Position numbers and translations under genes: made by a program
Notes under the pieces: model-generated
Databases searched by the model: none
What the model was told of the DNA's origin: nothing
What the model saw: only the letters and a program-made list of their open reading frames with translations
Assembly: GCF_017876095.1 (NCBI RefSeq)
Contig: NZ_JAGINM010000020.1
Span: forward strand, 62,001 to 126,000
Direction: 5' to 3'
Source of the DNA: Azospirillum agricola
GTDB taxonomy: Bacteria; Pseudomonadota; Alphaproteobacteria; Azospirillales; Azospirillaceae
DNA: 64,000 nt
In this document: in pieces, positions 17,701 to 25,996 of the stretch
How positions within the stretch are numbered: position 1 is the stretch's first letter
How the letters are laid out: the number at the start of each line of letters is the position of its first letter

Positions 17701-20700
17701 ATCAAGGTTCGCGTTCAGCAGGTCGAGCTGTGCCCGGAAGCCGGCCGCGAACTCCAAGTCGGACGCCAGATCCTCCGCTTTGGTCGCCTTGCTGTTGCGC
17801 AGGGCCGTCCGCACGTCGTCGCTGACACCGGAGACGCGGCCTTCCTGATCGAGGCGCTGGATGGAGGTCTTGATCAGGGCGGAAATGAACTGTTCCTGGC
17901 TGCTGAAATCCTGCCGGTTGTTGCCGGCCTGATCCATCAGCGTCCACTTGCCGTCCTTCTCGTAGTAGGTGAAGCGCTGGAACGCGCTTTCACCCGCCTG
18001 CTGGAAGGTGGCGCCGATGCCGGTGATGATGGTGTTGATGGACGCGGCGGCGGCGTCGCTGATCTGCCGCATCGCGCTGCCGTCCATGCCGTTGTCCCCA
18101 TCGGACGGGCCGGACTTCGCACCGTTGCTGTCAACGAAGATGTTGCCGGCGCCGTTCGGGCCGACACTGGCCTTGACCGTGCCGAGCATCCCCATGATGC
18201 CACCGACGATGGCGCCGATGGCGATGCCGACCGGCCCGCCCAGCGCACCGAAGCCCATGGTCGAGGCAAGAGCGGATGCACCGGCGCCGGCCGCCGCACC
18301 CGACAGACCGCCAACGACCTTGCTGTTGGTGGCGGTGCCGAGCAGCCCGCCGACAAGGCCGCCGCCCAGGGCGCCGGCACCGGCCGCGCCCAGGTAGGCC
18401 GAAATCCCGCCGTTGACGGCGGCACCCGCGCCCTGCGCACCCGCCGCGCCCCAGCTGTTGTAGGCCGCGAGGCTGCCCGTGGCCGGGTTGATCGTCGTGG
18501 CGGCCAAGCTGGCGGCCTGTCCACCGACCGCCGGGACGATGGTCGAGGTCGCCGTGCCGATGCCCAGCGCGTTGGCGCCCCAGAGGTCGACCTTGTCCAT
18601 CAGGCTGACGCCGCCGGTCAGCTTGTCGAACGCCCAGCCGCCGCCCTTGGACAGGGCGGTGTTGGTCAGGCTGCCGGTCAACCCGCCGCCCGACTGGGCA
18701 CCGGTGGCGGAACCGCCCACGGAAAAGAGCGACGGGGCGTTGCCACCCGTCATCCAGTTCTTCATCGGGTTCAGGACGGTGAGGGTCAGCGCGGCCTGGA
18801 TCACCTCCGACATGACCGCCTTGGCGATCGACCCCCAGCTGATGGTCGAGGCGGTGCCCTGTGCAAAGGCTTCGGTGATCGCGCTGCCGACCCGGTCGAA
18901 CGCCTGCTCGCCCAGTCGGCCCAGCTCCGTCCACAGCGCGCCCTGCTGCTCGATGTCGGCGCGCAGCCGGATGGCCGCGTCGTGCTTGCGCAGCAGCGCC
19001 GCGACCTCGTCCTCGGTCGCCGCCGGAAACTGGCGACGGATCTCCAGCTCGGCGCGGGCGAGTTCCAGGGTGCGCGCCCGAACCGTCTTCCCTTCGCCCT
19101 GAAGAGACTGCTCCAGCTGCAACAGCTGGATCTCTTCGTCCTTCGACCGGATGGCCTGATTGTAGCCCTGCTGCTGCTGCCACTTCGCCAGCTCGGCCGT
19201 CTTCGCGCCGATCGCCTTGGCCCGCTCGCCGTCGACGGCCACGCCTTCCTTCTCAACCTGCGCGGCGGCCTGATTGCGGAGGGTCGCCTCGGCCACCGCC
19301 TTGGCGCCGCCCAACTCGGCAGCGGCCAGTGCCTTCGTCGCGGCGATCTGGAGGTCAAGGTCGCGGTTCCACTGCGCGGCGGCAAGCGTCCGGCGGGCGG
19401 CGTCCTCCTCGGTCAACCGCTTCGCCAGCTCGCCATGGGCGCCGGCGCCGACCTTCAGCGTCTCGTTCTCGATCTGCTGCGCCAGCGTCACCGCCGCGAC
19501 CGCCGCGCCGCCCTTCTCCGTGGCGGCGGCCATGTCGAGCAGCTGGCGGGCCTGCCGGCTGCTGGCGGTGGCGGCCTCGCCGGCCTGACCCGACAGGCCG
19601 GCCATGGCCTCGCGCAGCTTGCCGGTCCGGAAGGAGGCGGCGTCGGCCTGGACGATGACGCCGTCGCGCAGGGCGTCCGCGACCGCCTTGTCGGCCTGCG
19701 CGGCGGCGATGGTGGCCGGGTTTCCGCTGGCCTGCGCCTTCGCCAGCTTGTCGGCCGCCATCGCCGCCTCGTTGGTCAGGCGGACCTGCTCGGCGCTGTT
19801 GGCATTCCGCTTCGTCCGCCACGCCGCCGTCAGGCCGGCGCTTTCGTCATCGGTCAGCGGCCGGCCCTTGTCCTGCTCGACCTGATCCAGCGTCTGGTAC
19901 AGGTCACGGAACTTGGGCGAGACTTCGACGGTGGCCGCCTCACGCTTCAACCGTGCGATCGCCGCCGCGACCGGGGAAATCTTCTCCTCCAGCTGTCCCA
20001 TCAGGAAGGCGGCGTCGGCGGCGGAAATCCCCAGCTTTTTCAGCTCGGCCGGCGGCAAGGCGAGAACGCGCGTCAGAACGTCGGTTTGCGTCCGCAGCTC
20101 GACCTCCGACTTGGTCAGCAGGCCGTTGCGGGTGACAACCAGGTCGACGGCGTCGGCGGCATCGGCGAGGCGGCCGGCCAGCTTGTCGGTGACCGACTGA
20201 CCGGCTTCCGCCGACCCCCACATTTCGGCCCAGCCGTCCTTCGCGTCGCCGAGCGCGGTCTCCAATGTCCGCAGCTTCGCAAGGCTCGCGTCGATGTCCT
20301 TCTCGACGTCGGCCAGCTGGCCGTCCGTCATGGCGAGGTTGCGTTTGGCGTAGACGCCGCCGGCGCCGGCGGCGTAGCGGGCGCGGTCCGCCTCCAACTG
20401 GCGGCGCCGGGCCAGAAGCTGATCCAGGGCGAACTGCTCGCGGATCAACGCTGCTTCGTCCGTCTTCCGCGTTCCCCAGGACAAGGCGCTGTCGGCCGTG
20501 TTCAGAGCGATCGTTCCAGCGTTCAGGATGCTGATCCAACCGTCAATCAGAAGCCTGCCGCCGTTGGCCAGGAACCGCTGCTGCGCATTCTCGATCCGCT
20601 GGAACGCGGCTTCGACGGATCCCGATGCGCGCTCGGCCTCTCCGGCGTAGCCCTTCAGCGCTTTCAGCAGGGTGTCGCGGAAGACCTCCGACGTCACCCG

Positions 20701-21645
20701 GCCTTCGGCGATCAGCTTGCGGAAGCCACCGGTCGGCAACCCGGCGGCCTTGTCCAGGTCGAGCAACAGGCCGGGCAGCGGCTCGACGACCTGATTCAAT
20801 TCCTCCATGTGGACGATGGGCGACGCCAACGCTTGGCTGAGGCCGTACATGACGTCACCCATCCGGCCGGCGTCCGCCGCGTATTTCACCTGTGCGTTCG
20901 CCAGCCCCTCGGTGAAGGCGCGGGCTTGGTCGACCGTCACCAGACCGGACCGCGACAGGTTCAGCAGGCGGGCGTAGCTGTCGGCCAGGACGGCGGTGCT
21001 CTGCCCCAGCCGGTCGGCCGACTTCGACAGCCAATCCTGATTGTCGCGCAGGGCGGCGCCGGTGCCCACCAAGCTGGCCAGCCGGCGTTCCAACTGCTGC
21101 GCCTGCGACGCGGCGCCGATCAGCTCGCCGCCGAAGGCGAGCACGCGATCGACCGCCAGCAGGGCGCCCATGGTCTTCAGGCCGCCGGCAAGGGTGCCAA
21201 GCATGTCCGTCAGGCCGGATGCCCGGTCGTTGGCCCCGTCCAGCGCCGCGCTGAACGACCGCGTCATGCCGCTGTGAACCGACAGGATGTCGGCGGCCTG
21301 CCGATGGACGGTTGCCCCGTCGGCAACCGTCCGCTGCAACAGCTTGGCGCGCTCCGAGACCTCCCCCATGTCGGCGGACAGTGCGCCGGTGGCCCGGCGA
21401 TGCTCCTCCAGCGACACCACGACGGAGCGGTCACCGACGCGGCGCAACTCGGCGCCAGCATCGTTCGCGGCGGCGCCCAGCCGCCCCAGGTCGGTCACGC
21501 TGTCCCCGGCCACGCCGCGCAACCCGGCGCCAGTGGCGGTCGCGGTCGCCGCGAGCTTGTCCATTTCCTCGCGCGACACACGGACACCACCGATCAGCCC
21601 GGCGGCGTCGGCGGTGAACTGGAAAGCGACCTTCATGTTCGCCAC
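14788..21645 (-). CDS. tail tape measure protein, 2,285 residues
   Basis: The largest gene of the phage. Its N-terminus (MKVAFQFTADAAGLIGGVRV) is typical of tape measure proteins, followed by long helical, alanine-rich, coiled-coil-like stretches. A glycine/alanine-rich hydrophobic block of roughly 75 residues lies near residues 1080-1155 (LGGGLVGGLLGTATN, GIAIGAIVGGIMGMLG) and may span the host membrane during DNA ejection. Near residues 2040-2130 two imperfect repeats read YVAAYPDVATS and YIARYPDVADA, each leading to an HY..G..EGR motif. The length sets tail length, so a long flexible tail is expected. The annotated start is a GTG; an ATG three codons on (21636) is equally plausible. Confidence 0.93.
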   Translation of the reverse strand: MANMKVAFQFTADAAGLIGGVRVSREEMDKLAATATATGAGLRGVAGDSVTDLGRLGAAANDAGAELRRVGDRSVVVSLEEHRRATGALSADMGEVSERAKLLQRTVADGATVHRQAADILSVHSGMTRSFSAALDGANDRASGLTDMLGTLAGGLKTMGALLAVDRVLAFGGELIGAASQAQQLERRLASLVGTGAALRDNQDWLSKSADRLGQSTAVLADSYARLLNLSRSGLVTVDQARAFTEGLANAQVKYAADAGRMGDVMYGLSQALASPIVHMEELNQVVEPLPGLLLDLDKAAGLPTGGFRKLIAEGRVTSEVFRDTLLKALKGYAGEAERASGSVEAAFQRIENAQQRFLANGGRLLIDGWISILNAGTIALNTADSALSWGTRKTDEAALIREQFALDQLLARRRQLEADRARYAAGAGGVYAKRNLAMTDGQLADVEKDIDASLAKLRTLETALGDAKDGWAEMWGSAEAGQSVTDKLAGRLADAADAVDLVVTRNGLLTKSEVELRTQTDVLTRVLALPPAELKKLGISAADAAFLMGQLEEKISPVAAAIARLKREAATVEVSPKFRDLYQTLDQVEQDKGRPLTDDESAGLTAAWRTKRNANSAEQVRLTNEAAMAADKLAKAQASGNPATIAAAQADKAVADALRDGVIVQADAASFRTGKLREAMAGLSGQAGEAATASSRQARQLLDMAAATEKGGAAVAAVTLAQQIENETLKVGAGAHGELAKRLTEEDAARRTLAAAQWNRDLDLQIAATKALAAAELGGAKAVAEATLRNQAAAQVEKEGVAVDGERAKAIGAKTAELAKWQQQQGYNQAIRSKDEEIQLLQLEQSLQGEGKTVRARTLELARAELEIRRQFPAATEDEVAALLRKHDAAIRLRADIEQQGALWTELGRLGEQAFDRVGSAITEAFAQGTASTISWGSIAKAVMSEVIQAALTLTVLNPMKNWMTGGNAPSLFSVGGSATGAQSGGGLTGSLTNTALSKGGGWAFDKLTGGVSLMDKVDLWGANALGIGTATSTIVPAVGGQAASLAATTINPATGSLAAYNSWGAAGAQGAGAAVNGGISAYLGAAGAGALGGGLVGGLLGTATNSKVVGGLSGAAAGAGASALASTMGFGALGGPVGIAIGAIVGGIMGMLGTVKASVGPNGAGNIFVDSNGAKSGPSDGDNGMDGSAMRQISDAAAASINTIITGIGATFQQAGESAFQRFTYYEKDGKWTLMDQAGNNRQDFSSQEQFISALIKTSIQRLDQEGRVSGVSDDVRTALRNSKATKAEDLASDLEFAAGFRAQLDLLNANLDPTNNQIKSFTASAKSLGEQVKTNIVEWRDKASELGLATETELTEAARKGIVAMMGLGPAAEPLVGMAAATKEAEINFEAFRPALVSLGFTAGEVAALAVRYTQQFQAAYTDAVGLLQRQAGVQIDALTNSRAALSAADQFRVAGASVATVTGPAFAALTSNLDTLAGSAHLGAVTVSDVTRTKVALDQALYDGVLTAEQYASAIGMVTSAYQSSQETLSTLRQGWASIAAITEPGRRQTASDVLDGAMVNRAGTGVSAFATGMDNLFRAVDGGTASFADLAYVYQRLVPLLQSGAITGQQFNTILQGITTTWSAADQRQQGAEDLYVRSLRGQGRTAEADAAERRFKNEREIQAAIAAGYDDAYIAGLRYVHGLEATTDAQTQAAARQQQVASSWSSLLSTAIQEVSEGYRTTAAAAKQAATAWGNVADALDRARRDIMTDSTYSNLGPVALRDAARDEFERLRGIVNTYASALQAGTATDDQRTAAIDAAGQLDAAGKTWLELQQALSGDRTAYNQTLTDVRSGWDETAKLGLTLKDSETKRADAAEAQIDRLTELTGLGSAQRALLDQIKVAIGAGNTDMAQLVTLVRQMPGYQPYTAPSDVIATWSGLSADARNSVAHFLGYSGNASDPGFNDFLVANGKNTDYEALVRGWTAAQAKPYAASAAADAGAATMTADELTAAARQVGWTGAVSDRAFNTFLVSTGQTGRWEALMSARAPAAATTATPEQQYVAAYPDVATSNLTALAHYILYGAREGRQSFGMVLSRDQQYIARYPDVADAYIRGEITSGAQHYQMWGAAEGRAYQRGGVIGQTPGGVVGNGLYGIDSVAAEYAGGGRIWLAGGEGVLTAGATDAIGGEAAIAWINRHNTLPPANDRVVGAYQRGGIVGGASALDWTARLAEPAPSAPTVTLDVAPVVTAIGGVRSAVLEIGGLIRDLSSRLANVEDAIDGLAAEQRALGVKILKVASR

Positions 21646-21738
21646 GATGGAGGAACCCGGAAAAAGAACAGCGCGACGGCCATTATCGACCGTCGCGCCG
21701 TCCCCGTTCGACGGGGCAATCTGCGGGGGGATACCCCG

Positions 21739-22143
21739 CTATCCCTTGGTTTTTGGCGGGTTCTTCCGCTTCCATTCGGCCAGCCAGATGCCGCCCGCCT
21801 CGGCCTCGGCCGCCTGAAGAAGAACCAGCGTGGTGCGGTCCCAGGGCACTCCGTACCCATCGGCCAGGACGCGCAGCTGCGACCAGTCCAACCCGATGGG
21901 CGGGCCTCCCAGCGCCGGATACCGCCACAGCCGTTCCGCCGCCGTGAACAACTCGAACACCGGCCAGATGCCGGACCACACCCGCACGATGTCCGGCACC
22001 TCCTCCCTCACCGCCTCGGCGACGACCGGCGCCGCGCCACTCAGCTCCGACCAGTCGGCCGCTGTCGGCCGGGGTGAGACCATCCGGCGGCGCTGGGGGG
22101 AGGAGGCGTCCGCCCCAGCCCAGCGGCGGACGGCGGTGATCAG
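21739..22143 (-). CDS. tail assembly chaperone T part, made by -1 frameshift (DUF1799)
   Basis: This 134-codon frame has no convincing start of its own and is entered from the upstream G-like gene by a -1 shift at GGGAAAC (22143-22149). The fusion would be 301 residues. The sequence VWSGIWPVFELFTAAERLW followed by GLDWSQLRVLADGYGVPWD fits DUF1799, which occurs just after the first chaperone gene in B3/D3112-type phages. In lambda, the fusion (gpGT) recruits tail tube protein to the tape measure and does not enter the virion; the same job is inferred here. The tape measure follows after 93 bp. An internal ATG (MVSPRPTAADW) could give a short separate product. Confidence 0.82.
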   Translation of the reverse strand: MITAVRRWAGADASSPQRRRMVSPRPTAADWSELSGAAPVVAEAVREEVPDIVRVWSGIWPVFELFTAAERLWRYPALGGPPIGLDWSQLRVLADGYGVPWDRTTLVLLQAAEAEAGGIWLAEWKRKNPPKTKG

Positions 22144-22643
22144 TTTCCCTTTTTCGGATCCCCGTTCAGCACGAGCAGGAAGGCCGTCCACAGCGCGGCG
22201 CGCACGGCGCGGTACTGGCACAGCCGGCCGACCAGCTCCGGCGAAAACTCACAGGGCGTGCCGTCCTTCTCGGCGAAACCGTGTCCCTCCGGCAGGCCGA
22301 CGACGAACGCCTTGAGCTGTTCGGCCTGCTGAAGCCGCAGCTCGCGGCGCAGCTCGGTCAGCCGGCGTTCGGCGGCGGCGCGCTCGGCGTCGTCGGTCGC
22401 TTCGCTGCGCTCCCGCTCGACCTCGGCGATGCGCTTGGCCTGCGCCTCGTTGTGGCGCTGGACCTGCTCGGAGACGTCGTCCAGCTCGTCCTCGGTGGGC
22501 ACGCGGAAGGTGACGTAGGCGGTGCGGGTGACGAAGCCCTGCTGCGACTTGCCGCCGCCGGTCCGCGCCGAGGTCGGCTGCTGGATGTGGACCGGGCTGG
22601 TGACGGTCAGATCATCGTCGAGAACGAAGACGGGTTTGCTCAT
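22140..22643 (-). CDS. tail assembly chaperone G-like protein
   Basis: A 167-residue protein lying between the tail tube gene and the tape measure, the classical place of the G chaperone of long-tailed phages. It has an N-terminal beta-rich part (PVFVLDDDLTVTSPVHI), then a charged helix rich in Glu and Arg (residues about 65-115), and ends DPKKGN at a slippery sequence. The great majority of ribosomes should stop here and make G; a minority should shift into the T frame. It starts 22 bp after the tube gene. Confidence 0.8.
   Translation of the reverse strand: MSKPVFVLDDDLTVTSPVHIQQPTSARTGGGKSQQGFVTRTAYVTFRVPTEDELDDVSEQVQRHNEAQAKRIAEVERERSEATDDAERAAAERRLTELRRELRLQQAEQLKAFVVGLPEGHGFAEKDGTPCEFSPELVGRLCQYRAVRAALWTAFLLVLNGDPKKGN
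22143..22149 (-). promoter_or_regulatory. -1 ribosomal frameshift site GGGAAAC
   Basis: On the minus strand the end of the G-like gene reads AAG GGA AAC TGA. The last two sense codons with the preceding G form the heptamer G GGA AAC, of the X XXY YYZ type, immediately before the stop. Slipping back one base continues into the DUF1799 frame. It resembles lambda's GGGAAAG. A GC-rich tract follows that could form a stimulatory structure. Confidence 0.85.
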
Positions 22644-22665
22644 GGAAAAATGTCCCGTGGTTGGA

Positions 22666-23964
22666 TTACGCGGCGGCGGCCGAGGCGAAGATCGTCCAGT
22701 CGGTGCCCTCGGTCAGGGGAACCGCCTTGCCGGACAGGTCGAAGACGAAATCCTTCTTGCTCTCGCCGGGCTTCGGCGGGTCGAGCTGCCAGCGGTCGGT
22801 GCGGATCACCACCGCGTCGCCGGCGTCGACGCCGTGCTGGAGCACGAAGGAGCCGAAGGCGCGGCTGACGCAGAGGGCGAAGAAGTCGATCGACGCCATG
22901 GAGGGGGCTTCGATCTTGGCGGTGAGGCTGGCCTTGGCGTCGTTGATGCGGGCGCCCTTGCGGCCGACGCGCGAGACGTACTCGACGGTGTTGCCGGCGT
23001 CCCAGCCGAAGCTTTCCAGCACGACGTCCTGGCCGAAGAGGTTGGCCAGCGGCGTGTTCTCCGTCGACACGACCAGCGGGTCGGGCCACGCGGTGTAATC
23101 GGGCTCGATCTCCAGCACGAGCACCGGCGCCGCGTAATCGGCCGTCACCTCGATCTCGAAGTACGGGAAATCGTCGGCGGTCCCGCTGGCCTTGATGGTG
23201 CAGCGCCCGCCGAGCATGCGCCAGCGCTGGACCTTGGCGGCGTCCTCCGGGTCCGGCAGGGTCAGAACCACTTCCAGGCTCTTGTGGCCGGCGCGGTCGC
23301 TCGACGGGCTGTAGGTGCAGCCGGCCGGCGTCAACGCGATGGTGAAGACGTCGCCGGCGGCGAAGTTTGTGCCGATCGCGCCGGGGGTGATGACCGCGCC
23401 GCCCGGCAGCTGGAAGGGCGAGGCCGTGGTCATGACGACGCCGGTCTGCGAATAGGCCGGGTCCGATCCCAGGGCGGGCGCCGCGACCGTGAAGGCGGCC
23501 ACGCCGGTGCCGCCCGGCGTCGTGCAGGTCAGCGTCGCGGTGCGCGGGTGGACACCGCCATAGGCCGTGGTTCGGGCGTAGGTGAAGGCGCCGGTGCCGC
23601 TCGTCTTCACCGCCGTGGCGGCAATGGTGGCGTTGGCCGTCGCGGCGACCTGCGCGCGGACCGCGCCGCCGGCGCGGGCGAAAATGTCCCAGCAGGGAAT
23701 GCCGGCGGTGCCGGCGCCGACCAGGGCGACCTTGGCCGACAGCTTGGAGCGCTTGTTCAGCAGGATGGAGGCGTTCGCGCCGAAGAAAGGCTTCACATAC
23801 GGAAGCTCCTTGGTGTCGGCTTCGAGCGGCGTCCACGTCACGTCCCACAGGCGGACGGCGTTGGCGCCGGTCAGCGCCGCCGCGCCGGCGCCGAAGGCGG
23901 TCTCGACGTCGGCGAGAACGGCTTTGTGGTCCCAGTGGACCGGAGAGCTGGGCAGGGTCGACAC
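22666..23964 (-). CDS. major tail (tube) protein candidate with Ig-like insertion
   Basis: A 432-residue protein that lies where Mu has its sheath and tube genes, but resembles neither. The N-terminal part (RLWDVTWTPLEADTKELPYV) and C-terminal part (FEIEVTADYAAPVLVLEIEP) look like a single tail-tube domain, split by a Thr/Gly/Ala-rich insertion (about residues 100-230) like the Ig-type domains that decorate tail tubes. It sits directly before the G/GT chaperones, the usual position of a siphophage tube protein. GTG start with a GGAG element upstream. The tube call rests on position and overall pattern. Confidence 0.68.
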   Translation of the reverse strand: MSTLPSSPVHWDHKAVLADVETAFGAGAAALTGANAVRLWDVTWTPLEADTKELPYVKPFFGANASILLNKRSKLSAKVALVGAGTAGIPCWDIFARAGGAVRAQVAATANATIAATAVKTSGTGAFTYARTTAYGGVHPRTATLTCTTPGGTGVAAFTVAAPALGSDPAYSQTGVVMTTASPFQLPGGAVITPGAIGTNFAAGDVFTIALTPAGCTYSPSSDRAGHKSLEVVLTLPDPEDAAKVQRWRMLGGRCTIKASGTADDFPYFEIEVTADYAAPVLVLEIEPDYTAWPDPLVVSTENTPLANLFGQDVVLESFGWDAGNTVEYVSRVGRKGARINDAKASLTAKIEAPSMASIDFFALCVSRAFGSFVLQHGVDAGDAVVIRTDRWQLDPPKPGESKKDFVFDLSGKAVPLTEGTDWTIFASAAAA

Positions 23965-23970
23965 GGCGGC

Positions 23971-24177
23971 TTACTCCTCGCCGCCGGTGGCGCGGCGGCG
24001 CTTGGTGGTGGACGCCGGTTCGACCGGCGGATCGGGGGGTGTCTCGGCGGTCTCGACGCCGATCGGCGCGTCGACGGTGGCGGGTGCCGGGTCCGGACTG
24101 GGGATGTCCGGCGTCGGGGTGACGGGGACCGGGCCGTCGGCCTGATCGTGGACGATGGTGTCGATGGCGCGTTTCAC
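23971..24177 (-). CDS. small phage protein (gp38 position), Pro/Ala-rich
   Basis: A 68-residue protein starting with GTG inside the stop region of the gp37-like gene (GTGA overlap). It begins VKRAIDTIVHDQADGP, then a proline-rich low-complexity middle and a basic end (KRRRATGGEE). In Mu the small gp38 occupies this position; I see no clear sequence similarity to it. Translational coupling makes it likely real. Confidence 0.65.
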   Translation of the reverse strand: MKRAIDTIVHDQADGPVPVTPTPDIPSPDPAPATVDAPIGVETAETPPDPPVEPASTTKRRRATGGEE

Positions 24178-24653
24178 GGCGCGACCTCCTTGCTGTGAAG
24201 GTGCCAGTTGGTGACGAAGCTGATGGTGCTGGCGACGCTGCCGGCCGCGCCGGCGCCGCCGAGACCCTGAAGCCGGCTTTCGGTCAGGGCGAAGCCGGCG
24301 TAACCGGTGGCCGGCGACCAGCCGGCGAGCGCGAGGATGACCCGCAGCTCCAGCGGCCAGACGGCGGCACGGGCCAGGGCGCCCGAGGCGTCGCCGGCGT
24401 GCGACTGCACCAGCACGACGCCGAGGCCCTGCGTGATGTCGTGGCTGATGGCGCCGGCCCGGCGTTGGAACTGCGCGTTGAAGCCGGTGGCGATGACGAA
24501 GGCGGCCGGCAGACGCGGCGGCAGGCGGCGTTCCGCCACCAGCGTGGCGAAGTCGGTTTCGCCGGCGATGTCCGGCAGCTCGGCGGCCGGGATGCGGTCG
24601 CGCAGACGGGCCTGCACCGCCGCCGCCAGATCGATCGGCACGAAAGCGCTCAT
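24174..24653 (-). CDS. Mu gp37-like head-tail protein (DUF1834)
   Basis: A 159-residue protein of the gp37 type, following the G-type morphogenesis gene with a 4-bp overlap. The LVAERRLPPRLPAAFVIATG and ALAGWSPATGYAGFALTESR segments are characteristic. Proteins of this family sit in the head-tail connection or tail terminator position. ATG start at 24653. Confidence 0.82.
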   Translation of the reverse strand: MSAFVPIDLAAAVQARLRDRIPAAELPDIAGETDFATLVAERRLPPRLPAAFVIATGFNAQFQRRAGAISHDITQGLGVVLVQSHAGDASGALARAAVWPLELRVILALAGWSPATGYAGFALTESRLQGLGGAGAAGSVASTISFVTNWHLHSKEVAP

Positions 24654-25249
24654 GCCGCCCCCCGAATGCCGGCGGCACCGGCCAGCCAGTCGCGGGCGAT
24701 CACGCCCAGCTCGGCCATGCCGCTTTCCGACTGGCCGAGGAAGGGACGCGCCGGCATGGTGACGCTGTGCGCCTTGACGGTGTGGGTCTCGCTGTAGTTC
24801 GCCTTGGACGCCTTGGCGAAGCTCCAATCGGCGAAGGTTCGGCTCGCCCGCCAGGACGCCTTCGACGTGTCGCCACGGTGGTGCCAGTACATGGTCTGCC
24901 GCCGCTCCGGCATGTGGATGGTGCCGCCAAACTGATGGATGGCGGCATAGACGACGTTGGTGCCGACCTCGAACGCCGTGGGGCTGACGCGGCTGGTGAT
25001 GCTTTGGCGCAGGCGTGCGGTGTCGGTCAGCGTCTCGCCGTTCTCGGCGAGCGCACGGACCGATGGCGGCCACGGGTTGCCGTCCGGATCGGTCTGCGTC
25101 TCGAAGCGGCGCGCGGTGTCGAACTCGACCTGCGCGGCCAGCGTCTCCATCAGGTCGGTCAGGTTCCGGCCGGCGGTCTCCAGTCCGCCGAGCAGCTGGC
25201 GCAGCTCGGCGTCGTCGATCCGGACGGAGGCGCCGGTCGGGTCCGGCAT
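24650..25249 (-). CDS. phage virion morphogenesis protein (Mu G-like)
   Basis: A 199-residue protein of the Mu gpG/P2 gpS morphogenesis family. It shows VEFDTARRFETQTDPDGNPW, then DTARLRQSITSRVS, and VVYAAIHQFGGTIHMPERRQ, all hallmarks of this family, and ends with a MPARPFLGQSESGMAELG segment. In Mu the protein is needed to complete the tail or its joining to the head. The ATG shares its first base with the stop of the DUF1320 gene (TGATG). Confidence 0.88.
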   Translation of the reverse strand: MPDPTGASVRIDDAELRQLLGGLETAGRNLTDLMETLAAQVEFDTARRFETQTDPDGNPWPPSVRALAENGETLTDTARLRQSITSRVSPTAFEVGTNVVYAAIHQFGGTIHMPERRQTMYWHHRGDTSKASWRASRTFADWSFAKASKANYSETHTVKAHSVTMPARPFLGQSESGMAELGVIARDWLAGAAGIRGAA

Positions 25250-25674
25250 CACCAGCCCCGCAGGTTCTCGCGCCCGAAAGCGCGGGGGGCCGCGTCGACC
25301 TCGATGCCGGCCGGGGTGGCGGGCGCCGCCTCGACACCGCCGACGTCCAGCTGGACGGTGCCGGCGGCGATGTCGCGCAGGGTCCGGATCGCGGCCTGAC
25401 AATCGGCGGTGATCTTCTCCGGCGCGGTGTCGACGTGCAGGGCGGCGACCGCCAGCCGGGCGGCCACGTCGGTCAGCAGCGGCGGCACGACCGTCAGCGG
25501 CAGCGTGTAGCGGCCGGACAGATGACCGTCGATCACGCTGCCGGCCGAGGCGATCCCCTGTTCCAGCACCGCGTCGACGATGGCGCCGGTGTAGGGCGCC
25601 TCGCGGTCGGTCAGCTGGCGCAGCTTCGTTTCGGTGTAGCGCCGGATCAGGTCGGCTTTGGTGATGTAGGGCAC
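25249..25674 (-). CDS. Mu gp36-like protein (DUF1320)
   Basis: A 141-residue head-completion protein. It opens MPYITKADLIRRYTETKLRQ, the standard start of the family, and has VLEQGIASAGSVIDGHLSGRY followed by LPLTVVPPLLTDVAARLAV. Mu-like phages encode it after the capsid and gp35 genes, as here. GTG start; the 77-bp gap upstream contains a copy of the phage-end motif (25690-25701). Confidence 0.88.
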   Translation of the reverse strand: MPYITKADLIRRYTETKLRQLTDREAPYTGAIVDAVLEQGIASAGSVIDGHLSGRYTLPLTVVPPLLTDVAARLAVAALHVDTAPEKITADCQAAIRTLRDIAAGTVQLDVGGVEAAPATPAGIEVDAAPRAFGRENLRGW

Positions 25675-25689
25675 GGGCGGTCTCGCTGG

Positions 25690-25701
25690 ATGGTTTGACG
25701 T
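25690..25701 (+). promoter_or_regulatory. internal copy of the phage-end motif
   Basis: ATGGTTTGACGT, identical to the terminal transposase-site motif, lies in the short gap between the gp35-like gene and the DUF1320 gene, 16 bp upstream of the latter's GTG. It is the only exact internal copy that is not inside a coding sequence. Confidence 0.6.
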
Positions 25702-25751
25702 GGCGGCGGGGACCTGCGATCCCCGCCCGCCTCATGGGCGCGGTGCGGACG

Positions 25752-25985
25752 TCAGCCGGCCGACACCCCCTTGCCCCGCCCGGCCTTCGCCGAGCCGCCG
25801 CCCTCCGGCTCCGGGTCGACCTCGATCACGACCAGTTGGGGTTCACGCTTCAGCAGCGCGATCTGTTCCTCGCTGAAGGTGCCGGCCGGGTGGCGGACCT
25901 GCTGTGCGGGGTGATGGTGGCCGGCCCGGCGGAAGCCGTCCGCCGGCCGGGCGACGATGATCAGATCCTGCTTCTTCTCTTCCAT
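25752..25985 (-). CDS. Mu gp35-like small head protein
   Basis: A 77-residue protein between the capsid gene and the DUF1320 gene, where Mu-like phages encode gp35 (related to Haemophilus HI1506). Recognisable features are RRAGHHHPAQQVRHPAGTFS and TFSEEQIALLKREPQLVVIE; that second segment (the protein's FSEEQIxxLxxEP motif) is characteristic. It starts with ATG 12 bp after the capsid stop. A structural or head-completion role is presumed. Confidence 0.8.
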   Translation of the reverse strand: MEEKKQDLIIVARPADGFRRAGHHHPAQQVRHPAGTFSEEQIALLKREPQLVVIEVDPEPEGGGSAKAGRGKGVSAG

Positions 25986-25996
25986 GCTTCCGCTCC

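Noticed and set aside
14830..22077. A plus-strand open frame of over 2,400 codons opposite the tape measure
   Set aside because: It is a mirror of the high-GC coding strand, with His/Gly/Arg/Gln-rich meaningless sequence and no ribosome binding site; the minus-strand protein is clearly real.
22666..23964. Mu tail sheath (gpL) at this position
   Set aside because: Length, small-residue-rich insertion and lack of sheath motifs do not fit; G/GT and the long tape measure point to a non-contractile tail.
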